A stretch of DNA of 64,000 bases, taken from NCBI GenBank assembly GCA_036346255.1, contig CM070625.1:16205488-16269487 (forward strand). Direction: 5' to 3'. Of this stretch, positions 45,881 through 56,203 are shown in pieces. Source of the DNA: Ampelocalamus luodianensis. Lineage: Eukaryota > Streptophyta > Magnoliopsida > Poales > Poaceae. The notes beneath the pieces were generated by a model that did not search any database, had not been told where the DNA came from, and worked only from the letters and a program-made list of their open reading frames with translations. The number at the start of each line of letters is the position of its first letter. The stretch's first letter is position 1. The position numbers and the translations under genes are program-made.

Positions 45881-46118
45881 GTACAACACATAGACGTCCA
45901 CATACACGCACACCATCATATGCACGTGTCTACGGAAGATCGAATGAGCGGAATTTGACGAAGAAATAACAAAGTCACCACCGGTGTCTCGTTTGCGATG
46001 AGCACGTCGCTTCCTACTGAAAAAAAAATTCTCCTAAATGAGACACGCAGGACCTAACTTGGGATTTGAACCCTGGTGGACTAAGAATACAACTACCACC
46101 ACTAACCACCCAAATAAG
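45881..46118 (-). mobile_element. tRNA-derived SINE
   Basis: On the minus strand: an A-box-like TTAGTGGTGGTAGTTG at about 46086-46101, then a B box GGGTTCAAATCCC at about 46061-46073. The body includes AACGAGACACCGGTGGTGACTTTG (shared style with grass Au-like SINEs) and a GTGTGCGTGTATGTGGACGTC tail, ending near 45881. The poly-T stretch near 46022-46030 (minus) would cut pol III transcripts, so this copy is probably dead. Confidence 0.7.
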
Positions 46119-46119
46119 G

Positions 46120-46835
46120 CTTGGTTCTCACATTTTCTCCCCCTCTATTGTCCACCGACTAATGAAATTGTAGCAAATTTTTTTGTTCGTGCCTGGAACG
46201 AATCCAAGTGTCTTAGCATATCCAAATTTGCTGATGTATCATGTATGCACGGATTCATGCTCGTAGGATCGTAGTTTAAGCGTCCGTTATATGGTTTGTA
46301 ACATTTCTGCTTGGGTAAACCGAGCCGAATTCATCATGGAATAAATCTGGCAGTTTTGAGAAGACTGGTAGATTCACTGCTTTAGATCATAGATCGTACT
46401 GGTTGCATAGGATAACTAGGAGCACTCGTCTAGCTACTCCCTTGAGGATGCGTTCGTTGGATCAACACCATGGGACGCTAGCAAAGTTGGCCATCCAACA
46501 GGTCAGTGATCATTCCTCCAAACTAGTACAATAGCTTAGGTCCTGATCTCGATCCTTTGCATTAGGACATGTTTGAAACGCGTGAATTTTATAGGAATTT
46601 TCATAAAATAGTTCAATTCCGGCAGGAATCGGAGAATTGTACCTGATTTATGTAGTGCTCATTTAGAACCTTTCTAATTTAATTGATCTGCTGTACTTAC
46701 GCAATGAGTTATCATATTGTTCAGAGCCGAGGCAACTGTTGTTGGCTGTTGCTAGCTCAGAAGAAGAAAAAACTCATGTTGTCGTTCTTAGGGAAAAAAA
46801 AAAGAAATTGCTTTAGGATACGCATGACACAGAAA
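46120..46835. other. Unassigned sequence
   Basis: AT-rich, no gene supported. Confidence 0.5.
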
Positions 46836-46839
46836 AAAA

Positions 46840-47410
46840 ATCAGATTATACGCGTGCAGTAGTACAAAATATCGAGTCTTTGGCTGCTTTGCCGTGTTTT
46901 CCATCCATTTTAGTAAAACTAGCTCTGGTGGACCGAAATTACAAATATGACATCACGCCAGGCTAGGTAGGCATCGCGTGGCACATGCAGGGCTCTGAAA
47001 ACACGGCAAAACGTTCACACCACGGCACCAGTCACCAAACGCGGTAGGAGTGAGGTGACGGCGCTGCAACAAACCTGTCATGGTCTGGAAGTGCGGTAGG
47101 GTCTGCAGCCCACTGGGACCGTGACAGGTTCACAACAGTAGGTTTGGTCACACCACGATAGGTTCATAGCTGTACATACCTGCAGCGGTCCTAGAGCGCG
47201 ATAGGTAATTGCAGCGGTCTAAGAGCGCGACATCAACCTATCGCGGTACTGGTACGCTAAAGATAACACGTTTTGTATGCCTAACCTGCCGCGGTATCAG
47301 ATTTGCAATTTCGGTCAACCGAACGCTAGTTTTGCTAAAACGAATCAAAATCATGTCAAATCAGCCAAAAACTCCAAAATATCATACAACGGCAACGCGA
47401 CACATGGCTA
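46840..47410. mobile_element. Inverted-repeat (fold-back or MULE-like) element
   Basis: The segment 46860-46985, read forward, aligns with the reverse complement of 47280-47400. Shared blocks in order: TTTGGCTG.TTTG, TTTTAG.AAAACTAGC, GACCGAAATT.CAAAT. This gives imperfect terminal repeats of at least 120 bp. Interior motifs of the type GCGGTAGG and GCGATAGGT recur. There is no coding sequence and no clear target duplication, so the exact ends and superfamily are open. Confidence 0.6.
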
Positions 47411-47946
47411 ACTCATGTCCGTGTATGTGTAACCGGGATTTCAATCATCTGTGTTGAAACCATCGATGTAGAGAATCTAAGTACATGACGTTAGAAATCA
47501 AAGGCCGAGAACATAGATAAAGCGCTTTGCTATAGTACATATTTCGTTACCTGTTGTGCACTCAAAAAAAATACTGCTAGTACAATGACCCCTCCGCAGT
47601 ATGTAGTTGCACACACGTACACACGCCTTGCTGGGGTCCAGCCAAGCCAAGCTGGGCGTGTGGACCCACACGTCTAGGGAGCAACCCTAGCACAAACAGG
47701 CTAGCACGAACCGCCAGAATTGACCGGGGCCCCACCTGACCTGCCAAAAGTAGCAGCAAGCCACGGTTTCCCGGCTCCTGCCTGCCTTCCCTGCAAGCGG
47801 CTAGCAAGCCACCTCTTCGGCTCTTCCCTCCCCTCTCCCCTCCCTCCATCCCATACAAATAACGCGCAACCACCCCACAGGGAAGACGAACGCGAGGAGG
47901 GATCGCCCGTCTGACCACCGACGACGGCGAGCCAGGGGAGACGGCC

Positions 47947-48267
47947 ATGAGGGGCAGGGCAAGGCTGCTCTGCGCGCTGCTGCTGCTTCTGCTCTGCGTC
48001 GCCGCGCACTTCCAAGGCGCGTTGTGCCGCAGCGGGAGGGGAGGGGGCGGCGGCGGTTCCGGGAGGGGAGGAGGCTCCGGCGGTTCCGGGAGAGGCGGCT
48101 CCGGCCGTCCGTTTGCCGCTGGGGCGGCCGCTGGCGCCGTTGGCTCCAGGCATGCAGCAGGATCGCGCAGGCACAGCGCCGCGGATGACCCGCGTGGCCG
48201 CGGCGCCTGGAGGGTTTCCGGCGCCGCCGCCGCCCTCGCTGCCGCGGCGCTCGTTTGGTGGTGCTGA
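47947..48267 (+). CDS. Small secreted glycine/arginine-rich protein, possibly GPI-anchored
   Basis: Encodes 106 residues from an ATG in good context (GACGGCCATGAGG). Residues 1-27 form a classic signal peptide (MRGRARLL, then a Leu-rich core) with likely cleavage near GALC. Residues 28-58 are Gly/Ser/Arg repeats (SGRGGGGGGSGRGG), followed by FAAGAAAGAVG. The C-terminus is hydrophobic, rich in Ala and Leu and ends VWWC, which could be a GPI-attachment signal. The upstream 100 bp contain a TATA-like CATACAAATAA near 47855 and a leader that looks like a genuine plant 5' UTR. Glycine-rich wall or membrane proteins have this layout, but I recognise no specific family. Confidence 0.6.
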   Translation: MRGRARLLCALLLLLLCVAAHFQGALCRSGRGGGGGGSGRGGGSGGSGRGGSGRPFAAGAAAGAVGSRHAAGSRRHSAADDPRGRGAWRVSGAAAALAAAALVWWC

Positions 48268-48690
48268 TCGTACGTACGTCGTCCGCAAGCGTAATCAGGA
48301 TGACGAGTGAAATTGTAATTCGGTAGTGCTACTGCTAGCTTAGTAGTAGTAAATCGCTGTGTGCATTTGGAAGTACCACGAATTCACGATATTCTAAATT
48401 GCAGTTTGTGATAAGCTGAGTTGTAGTACTAGTATTAGTATGTCCCGTGTTTTTTTGTTGAGTGTCATTAGCTAATGGAGAAAGCTTTCGTATGACGTTT
48501 TGATTTGGATGTGTCACGCGATGAAAGTATAGTTTTGAGGCATTGTCTGCCACGAGAAAAACTTTTACTAACTGATGCCCCTTTCTGCCTTTTCGACTGA
48601 TTTCCTTTCGGCCACGGAGAGGATGTTTGGCTGTTTATTCTTTCACCAGATGGTCACGATGCTATCACGCTGTGATGACTGATAAGCATC
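48268..48690 (+). other. Probable 3' region of the glycine-rich gene
   Basis: AT-rich after the stop. Consistent with 3' UTR and downstream spacer. Confidence 0.4.
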
Positions 48691-48693
48691 TGC

Positions 48694-51450
48694 AGTAGCG
48701 GTGGCCAGATGGACGGGCCCGGCCCATCGTAGCACGACTAATAGATGGATCGTGCCTCGCCGGTTCATGTGCTAGGGAGATGGCCAGGCATGGCCCGATG
48801 GGCTGTCGTACCGGGCCGGTTCGAGCCTATTTAGCTTGATGGCCTGATTGCGGTCCACTTAGTTTGTTAGATCCGAAAATTTTAAAAAATAGAAAAAAAA
48901 TCAAAAACAAATGTGTAGAATTCAGAAATAGATATGAAAATTGTAAAAAATGAGACATTCATATTGAAAATATAATAAAGAGCTTTATTAATGTTCAAAT
49001 GGCTGCATCTTTAAAACATTTATCAAGTAAAAACTCAACATGAAAAAACTTTGGAAAAGAAAAATTAGTACAAACTATAGCTATACATACATCCTTGTTT
49101 CGCGTGTCGTTGTCTAGGTACAAATTTACAAACACTTTCGATAACTCTGGATTTTTCACAATATTGTGTTCGTGAATCAGTTTGTTCCCAGTCCTTCACA
49201 GTTAGAAGTATCTTCACCATCTCACTTGTGAGACGTGTTCTTCTCTCCCAATATTGTTCTAGAAAAGACTGAAAAGTAGACTCGGAGAAAACCATAGAGA
49301 CATGAACAGTTAACACATCACAGTATGGATAGCACGGGATATGCTAACTTATGCTCATGCCACCAGTGCAAAATTTCAAAGTTTTCTGATTTGAAATCCA
49401 CCGTATCGCTGTCTAGATAGGAGGATAATTCCCCACTCCTTGGGTGAGAGGTTGGTCTTGGATTTTGTTGAGAAGGTGTCGCTGTAGAAGAAGACCTAGT
49501 CCTAAAGGAAGAGCCATCAAAGATCTTACTCCACATATTTGTCTTACTACTTGAGGTGAGGGCTACTGGAGGTCGTTGTAGGCGGACTCCAACTTATTTT
49601 CATACCTTTAGTAAATCTCGTGTAACCGAGAACGAAATTCTGCAAAAATAGTTAGAATAGTCTGGCCCTGTAGCATTACTAATAAAATCAAGAATATTAG
49701 CAAATGCTTCAATTTTACTTCTAGGATCTAAAATAAATGCAAATGAATATAGGAAAGGGATTTCTCTCCAATATTTAAAGTATTTACTTTCATAGAAACA
49801 ATAGCATCGCGTAAAACTGAGTCATTTTCATCATTTTCAATTGAGTAGCAATCTGTAAAATACTATACATAATAATAGATGTTGGATAGTATACAACAAA
49901 CAAAGCAACAGTGGCCTCATTTTTTTTAAAAAAAAACAAGAGTATCTTCTCAGCAACGAACCAATGTTACTCAGTCAGTAGTATCATGTCGTCGGTGCTT
50001 TGATAGTGCATTTGAATAAAAACAAAAAAATGCTCTTATGTGGTAAAATACTCTTAAGCATCAGGTAAGTAGAGATCCATCTTACCGGTATATCCAAACC
50101 AAACTTTCTTGGACGTACACCCATCGTTCTGCAGAAGTTCTTATATACTGTTATTCTTACGTTAGATTATTCAAGAAAAAAATCGCATAGCGAAAAGCTT
50201 TAATATACGGATTCAATTTTTTCAAACCACATTTGACTATAAGGTTAATAATATGACAAACACATCACTGATATAGAAAGAAAAATCGGTGTATGTATTC
50301 AACACTAGATTAAGAATATCCATGGCCCTAGAGTTCGAAGTGGCATTGTCTAAAGTAATTGAGAATATTTTGTCTGTAAGACCAAAGTCTTTCACGACTT
50401 TGATAATACAGTCTGCAATATTCTCATCAGTGTATGATACATCAATTAATTTCAAACATATGATTCTTTTTTTATTACCCAATCGTCATTAACATAATGA
50501 GCAACCACAGTAAGATAATCCTCCCTAGCCCGACCACTCCATATGTCCAACGTCAGGCCCACCGAAAATGTGCACGTACTAAATAGTTCCTTTATTTTAT
50601 TACGACATTTATTATGGTATTTTACTAGATCCCTAGTTGTTATCTGTCTAGAAACGGTAGAAAATCTAGGATTATGCGCAGTCCTAATATAAGTTTGAAA
50701 AGCAGTAGACTCCCCAAAGCTTAACGGTAAATCCTCAAAAGCAATTAAACGATAGAGAAAATAAAGGGCTACCTCAGGATCGTAGTCCCAACTAAGTACC
50801 ATACCGTCGGAGTTATACTGCAGCTGCGTCTGTCCCATCATCAATCCTTGCTTGGCCTTACATCTTGTAGCATGTCTAAGTAAGTGCCTCGTTCCACACG
50901 TAGACCTTGCAGACAATTCATTATGATAAATTTTGCAAATAGCATATGGTACCTGATTTCCCTATGCGTCTGGCTTGTTTGTCCTTTCAAAATTCTCCCA
51001 CACTCTCGCTGTAAACAACCTCGACCTCTTTGCTCCGGTGGTCGTCGACGAAGATGCTGCCGTGGAGCCTGATGACGGAACTCCATCTTACCCTTCCGGT
51101 AACAACTCCGATTGGTTTGAGGCAGTCGCAGCAACCTCTATGGATGCAACTCCTCCAGTGAAAGTCCGTAGTCACCAAGAGCAAAGTTGTCGTGACTGTC
51201 CAAAATGAAAACTGCAAAATCAAAACTAGCACTATTATTATTTTCATCTTAGCATAACAAGTACTAACAATAAAAGTATGCAAAAATAGAATTATACCTC
51301 TTTTGTTGACTTACTGCCGAAAATTGAATTTTGCCAAATTATCTCACAACGAATTTGAAAATGAGGGGGTATGATGGTTATTTATAGAAAAAAAATTCAG
51401 GATTTTATGATTTTTTTTCTATTTTTAAAGAGCTAAACAGTCAAAAACGA
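48694..51450 (-). mobile_element. hAT transposon relic
   Basis: A decayed Ac-type transposase gene (49065-51134, minus) with an AT-rich 3' part. The terminal-like GGGCCCGGCCCATCG region at about 48710-48730 resembles that at 43700. No certain TIR pair or 8-bp duplication was found, so limits are approximate. Confidence 0.55.
49065..51134 (-). pseudogene. hAT (Ac-like) transposase, decayed
   Basis: On the minus strand the BED-finger end (CGTRHLLRHATRCK, about 50850-50900) is followed by LPLSFGESTAFQTYI, NPRFSTVSRQITTRDL and CTFSVGLTLDIWSGRAREDYLTVVAHYVNDDW (about 50480-50740). ICLKLIDVSYTDENIADCI and FSITLDNATSNSRAMD follow at 50330-50470. The C-terminal dimerisation region appears as SELSSYLDSDT-like, FEILHWWHEHKLAYPVLSIL (about 49320-49440) and RRTRLTSEMVKILLTVKDWEQ (about 49180-49260). 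Frames are broken between 50240 and 49540 and again near 49320. It cannot encode an active transposase. Confidence 0.85.
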
Positions 51451-51479
51451 TAAAAAGGGCAAAAAAAAAACCCAACGGG

Positions 51480-54030
51480 CAAATTCTAGTCGGGTTGTGC
51501 ACACAACGGCCAAAGGTCGAGGAGTTGCTTATGTTGCCAATGAAGACATGGTTGAAGAAGCTCCTTTGGTCCAGGCAGCTAGTGGGATTGTTGACGAAGG
51601 TATGGAGATCGAAGCTCTAGTTCAAATGATGACGCTCGAAGACTAGGACTATAAGGCATTGTCAGAAGATGAAAGTTCGGATGACGAGGGTGGTGGGAAA
51701 AAGCAAGCGGTTCGATCCGAGTGAAACACGTATCAATTCAACAACCTCATTGTGGATGAAGGATCTCGTGTATCGTGGGAGTACCAGTAGAACAAGGTCA
51801 GGCAAGGATCCATGTATAAATACAAGGATGCGGTGCAAGAGGCTGTCAATTTCCAGGCCTTGTCGTTGCTGCGTACACACGGTAGTGAAGTCTAACCCAA
51901 GGTGCTACGACGTGAAATGCGAGATAGTGAGATGCCCTTAGCGAGTGCACGTATTCTAGCCTAAGTGGGACACCTACTAGAAATGCTCTATAGTAACCCC
52001 TCACGCATGTGTCGTATCGAAATCAGTGCAATCCTACGAGAACATGTCATCACGCTTCAATGCAAATATCATGTACGGCGAGATCGTGGATAACCTGGAT
52101 TTCGAGGCACGATCCATCATTCGGACAATACAGTCAAGGTTCCAATACACATTTAGTTATGCTAAGGCATGGAGGGCAAAGCAAAAGGCATTAGAAGCAA
52201 GGTTTAATACGTTCAATGATTCCTACCACAACCTGCTCGGACAGCCTCAAGTCATACAGGACAAGAATCCTGGTACTCATGTCGCCATTGAAGATTCCAC
52301 GTATCTGAAATTTTCCGAGAAGAGGGTACTGAAGCGAGCATTCTACACATTCGGTGCATGCATCAATGCATTCTGGCATTGCAGTCCTATCTTATGCGTG
52401 GATGGCATGTTCCTAACTGGGGAGTACAATGGACAAATATTTACTACAATTGCGACGGATGGGAACAACGATTCTTCCTATGGTTGTCGAAAGCGAGCAC
52501 ACCGACAGTTGATCGTGGTTTATGAGAAACGTGAAGATTTCTGTTGTAGAGGGTTATCCTAACATATGCTTCATACATGGCCAGCATGCAGGCCTGTTGA
52601 GTGCAATAACTCAGCTACAGCAAAAGCAACATGAGCCACTTCCATGGGTGGATCTGCAGAGTAGGTGGTGCATGAGACACATGAGTGTAAACTTTTACAG
52701 GCAGTTTCACAACAAGGATTTTATAGACCTTTTCAAGCGGTTGTGCAACCAGAACCAGCAGAGGACGGTCGGCTCACTCTGGAAAACTCTGGATGGGTTG
52801 ACGATGACGCATGGAAGGGAGGTAGCGAAGAAGCCCGCCACAAACGCTGAAAATTCCCTTGAGTCGTTGCCCAAGTTATCCCAATTTGATGAGGAAGACC
52901 GGCAGATAGGTGAAATGCTTCTCAGACTAGATCGAGCATGAGTTTAAGGTGAAGTGATCATTACTACACGATAAATATGGTGCTTGGTATGATGTCATAA
53001 CAACGAATCTAGCTGAGGTGTACAATTAGGTCATGCATGCACATGAGTTGTATCCCTTTGGTTGGCATTTGTGGAAGTAATTCTACGTGACACCACAAAG
53101 TACTTTGTTGACCGAAGCAACACTGTGTCGCTTCCATGGCAAATAACATAGTACTGTACTCTGCCATGATCATCAAGTACACGAAGGAGAAGAGCAAGAA
53201 GGGTGAGATGCACAGAGCACAAAGTACTTTGTTGACCGAAGCAACACTGTGTCGCTTCCATGGCAAATAACATAGTATTGTACTCTGCCATGATCATCAA
53301 GTACACGAAGGAGAAGAGCAAGAAGGGTGAGATGCACAGAGCATTCAAGATGGGCGCAAGGTAGCTTTGCTTCGAGGTACTATGCAGGAAGAAAGGACGC
53401 TGCAGGATGAACCGTGAGAGGATCATCCACGAGTGCACGCTTAACCTTACTCGTTATATATGCACTTGCAACAAGCTATTTCTTCTGCATAGGCCATGCT
53501 CACATGTGATGGTCGTATGTTCAACGTTGGTGTAGCATCCTGGCTAATACCTTTCTGAATATTTCACTAAGGAAGAGGTGATGCTAACCTGGAGTGTAGA
53601 GCTGTATGGTTATGACATAGTTGGTCATTTCATTAGCCATTATACCTGGGAGGAGCTGATATAGGCCGCTGACATTGATAGGTTGAAGGGGACGATTGGC
53701 TGACAACGGAGATGGCGTATCAGGAATGACATGGAAGAAGTAGAAGTCGGACGTTGGACAAAGAAGTGCTCTATTTGCAGAGAGTCCGGGCATACCTATA
53801 AGTATTGCCATGCGAGAAATGAACAACATGAAGGAGAGGTCGGAAGTCTGAACGGCGCCGCGAGGACCTCATCCGACCGCCCCACTCGAGGCGGGCATTG
53901 TTGAGGTCAACATGGAGGACACGAAGGTGGTGGCTACGGGGATGGTGTATCTTTTTGAAATATGTTGCAATGAATGTTCTTCTTACTATCATTGTGATTT
54001 GTCGAACAACTATGTGGTGACGTATGTCCT
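51480..54030 (+). pseudogene. MuDR-like (MULE) transposase, decayed
   Basis: Plus strand. The N-terminal part (about 51800-51960) resembles the MULE DNA-binding region (YKDAVQEAVNFQALS, then RCYDVKCEIVRCPWRVHV). The transposase core follows: FQYTFSYAKAWRAKQKAL, then HCSPILCVDGMFLTGEYNGQI with the first catalytic Asp (52380-52440), a frameshift near 52480-52520, FIHGQHAGLLSAI (second-Asp region, here His-Gly-Gln), and WCMRHMSVNFYRQF. The SWIM-type CTCNKLFLLHRPCSHVMVVC lies at 53460-53520 and a CCHC knuckle CSICRESGHTYKYC at 53770-53812. Stops at about 52939 and 53029, plus a 124-bp tandem duplication at 53095-53342, disrupt it. No TIRs were found. Confidence 0.85.
53095..53342 (+). repeat. 124-bp tandem duplication inside the MULE relic
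   Basis: 53095-53218 is repeated at 53219-53342 with a single visible difference (gtactg/gtattg). It breaks the transposase frame. Confidence 0.95.
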
Positions 54031-54065
54031 ATTTAGTTTTCTATTCTAACACCCCCCTCAAATGC

Positions 54066-54811
54066 AAGACGTATGCAAATAACATTGCATTTGAAAAGAG
54101 TTGACACTAAAATAGGAAAAATCCAAAGTCTGAGTCTTGATAATGTCGTCGTAGCGTGTAGCTCTTGGAAAATATGTCGAGTATCAAAAGATCTCCCATC
54201 CGGGGTCGTGCGACAGCCCATAAAGCACAAGGTGCAGGGGCTGAGAAAGTGGAGGCAAGCGAAAACAAAATCAACCGCGACAACACAACGAAGAAGATAA
54301 TGAAACCGACAAGAATAGAGAGAGATATCAAATCAAACCGTAGAGGAGTGGATAAAAGCATGGTGGCGCAGATTGAAGCCTGAGACGACGGCGGCGCAAT
54401 GCACAAGAAGCACAGTGGAGGCACATTATAGAGGAAGTGCGGTGGCTCAGAGAGAGCAGCGACATCATAACGACTTCTACGTTCTGCAACGGCTCGAGAG
54501 AAGAGCGGCGGCTGCTGCCAAGCGAAAAGGAAGGAATGAGTCAGGAAGCAATCGACTGGACTGACAAGGACTTTGTGGACTTGCACGACTTAGACAAAAC
54601 TCAAAGATAGAGTGTTATGGACTTGGATGGACTCAAAGGAAAAAAGAAAACCTAAAGTAGCAGCAGATAGCAACACCAGCTTTTTATATCCCCACTCTTT
54701 GTCTATTTTTTTTAATCTCCACGCTCTCCTTGTCGACAGGGATCTCATTGACCTCGACCGCCGACTTCTCCGGGAAAAAATTCATGCGGCGCTCGCGCTC
54801 CTCTTCCTGCA
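54066..54811 (-). other. Interior of the SKP1-carrying LTR element downstream of the ORF
   Basis: Non-coding on both strands as far as I can tell. It contains no recognisable gag or pol motif. Confidence 0.4.
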
Positions 54812-55315
54812 CTAGATCCTGCGCATCAGGTGGGTGGTGAAGCCGACCACCTTGTTGCGCAGCTGCTTCGAGGGGAGGATGGAGCAGCGGGAGAGCACCC
54901 AGGGCGACACCACGACGCGTGCGACGATCGATTCCGAGAGGTAGCGGCGACGCGTGCGACGCGACGCGGCTCTATATGGGGCTATGAGGATGTCGTGGGT
55001 ACTCGAGGGCGAGCGTAAGCAGAGAAGGCACGCAGAGTTGTTGGTGGCGGTGGTGGAGTTCGCGTCGCTGTCGGTGGAGAGGTTGGCGGCCTTGGATGTG
55101 GCAGCGACGGCATGGACGTGCTTGTTGCAGTACTCGATGACCTTAGAGAGGATCTTGGAGTTGACGTTGGGGAGCGGGATGCCATTGTCGGCCCAGTCGT
55201 CCTCAATCATCTGGCAGATGGTCTGTGACTCCATCGCGGCTGACTCCTCCACCTCAAATTCCTCGCCGTCTGAGCTCTTGAGCGTGATCAACTTCTTCTC
55301 GCCCTCCGCCGCCAT
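54812..55315 (-). pseudogene. SKP1-like gene fragment with unrelated C-terminus
   Basis: An uninterrupted 167-codon ORF. Residues 1 to about 75 match plant SKP1/ASK proteins (EKKLITLKSSDGEEFEVEE, MIEDDWADNGIPLPNVNSKI, VIEYCNKHVHA), the POZ-type fold that binds cullin 1 in SCF ubiquitin ligases. The F-box-binding C-terminal half (normally ILAANYL to the WAFE end) is absent. The frame continues through Ser/Thr/Asn-rich sequence into Arg-rich residues ending THLMRRI, with no resemblance to SKP1. No intron is present, consistent with an RNA-derived copy. It lies within the small LTR element, in the same orientation. If expressed it might bind cullin but not F-box proteins. That is inference only. 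Confidence 0.75.
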
Positions 55316-55623
55316 GGATCCGCTTGCTTCTCCAATCGATCGACCGTGTCAATGAAATATGTTGCTACTACTTCGAAGAAAAACTACGACTAGTGTGGCC
55401 GCCCTCGGGAATGGATCTTGCTCCTCCCGGGGGCGCGGGCAGCAGAAGAGATTGTAGGCTAGGGTTTGAACCTCTGCTCTGATACCATGTTATGAATATT
55501 ATATGTGTATTCAAGAGGTTCAATAAACAATATATATAGGGAATACGAGGGGATATATGCCATACATGTATAAGAAAATACAAAAGGTATATAAGAAAAT
55601 ACAAAGAAATTCCTATTCTAACA

Positions 55624-56203
55624 CGATGTATTGAAGGTATGTCGTGCATCGAATTATTATACATAACCTATGTACTACCGCTAATATTGTTTCTTATTAC
55701 TTTATGTTTCTGTTCCTTACTATGAACAATGAAACCACATAATTTTCTGTCTTCTGTTTACTGTTACTTTCAATTTTTTTTTTAAAAAAAAATCCAGGTT
55801 CTATCGCTGTTTGAATTGGTGACCTGATCTTGTCGCCAATTCAAACGGCGACTTAAGTTTCTGCCATCATTTGGAATGATGGCAGAGACATTTCACACTG
55901 TTTTCGAGGTGATAGGAGCCCGTCGACAATCCAAATGGTGATATGGCCATTTCACCATTAGAACAGTGACAGAAGCTCATTGTTGTAATTTTATTAAACG
56001 GATATTTATTTCTGTAATTCTATTTAAAAATATATTATAAAAAAAATCAAGGAATGAGAAACCGATAGCTTAACTACTGTAGCTAATACGAGATTCAATC
56101 GAGGCTAGTCTTCTCGTCAAGAGAAGCAACCAAAAGCTATCAGCTTCGCACCTTTTGGCTGCCTCGTGCTGTGCCGTCTCCTCCCACCCCGCGGCCGCGA
56201 GCC
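55624..56203 (+). promoter_or_regulatory. Upstream region of the DEG15-type gene, with three hairpins
   Basis: Three inverted repeats follow one another: 55809-55846 (15-bp arms, one mismatch), 55861-55885 (11-bp perfect arms, 3-base loop) and 55934-55959 (8-bp arms). Motifs such as GTCGCCAATTCAAAC recall subterminal repeats of grass DNA transposons, so this may be a transposon remnant rather than a control element. No clear TATA box lies within 150 bp of the start codon. Confidence 0.4.

Larger units (their letters stand above)
54040..55623 (-). mobile_element. Small copia-style LTR retroelement carrying an SKP1 fragment
   Basis: The right LTR is 55488-55623 (136 bp, TGTTATGAAT...TATTCTAACA). 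Directly inside it the minus strand begins TGGTATCAGAGC, a perfect tRNA-Met primer site. At the other end, 54040-54065, the minus strand reads CATTTGAGGGGGGTGTTAGAATAG: a polypurine tract followed by the first bases of the other LTR, of which only about 11-13 bp survive before MULE-derived sequence. The interior has no gag or pol but contains an SKP1-like coding segment. This is therefore a non-autonomous, gene-transducing element, possibly trimmed at its 3' LTR. Confidence 0.7.

Noticed and set aside
45446..45925. A 159-codon minus-strand ORF
   Set aside because: It overlaps equally long ORFs in other frames, partly coincides with SINE sequence, and has no recognisable domain.
47577..47948. 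Minus-strand ORFs opposite the glycine-rich gene
   Set aside because: They are shadows of the GC-rich sense-strand leader and coding sequence.
54107..54586. A 159-codon minus-strand ORF with hydrophobic stretches
   Set aside because: It lies in the non-coding interior of the SKP1-carrying element, starts without context and resembles no family. A real membrane protein cannot be excluded, but nothing supports it.
55476..55487. tRNA-like GCTCTGATACCA sequence
   Set aside because: This is the complement of a retrotransposon primer-binding site, not a tRNA gene. No cloverleaf can be drawn.
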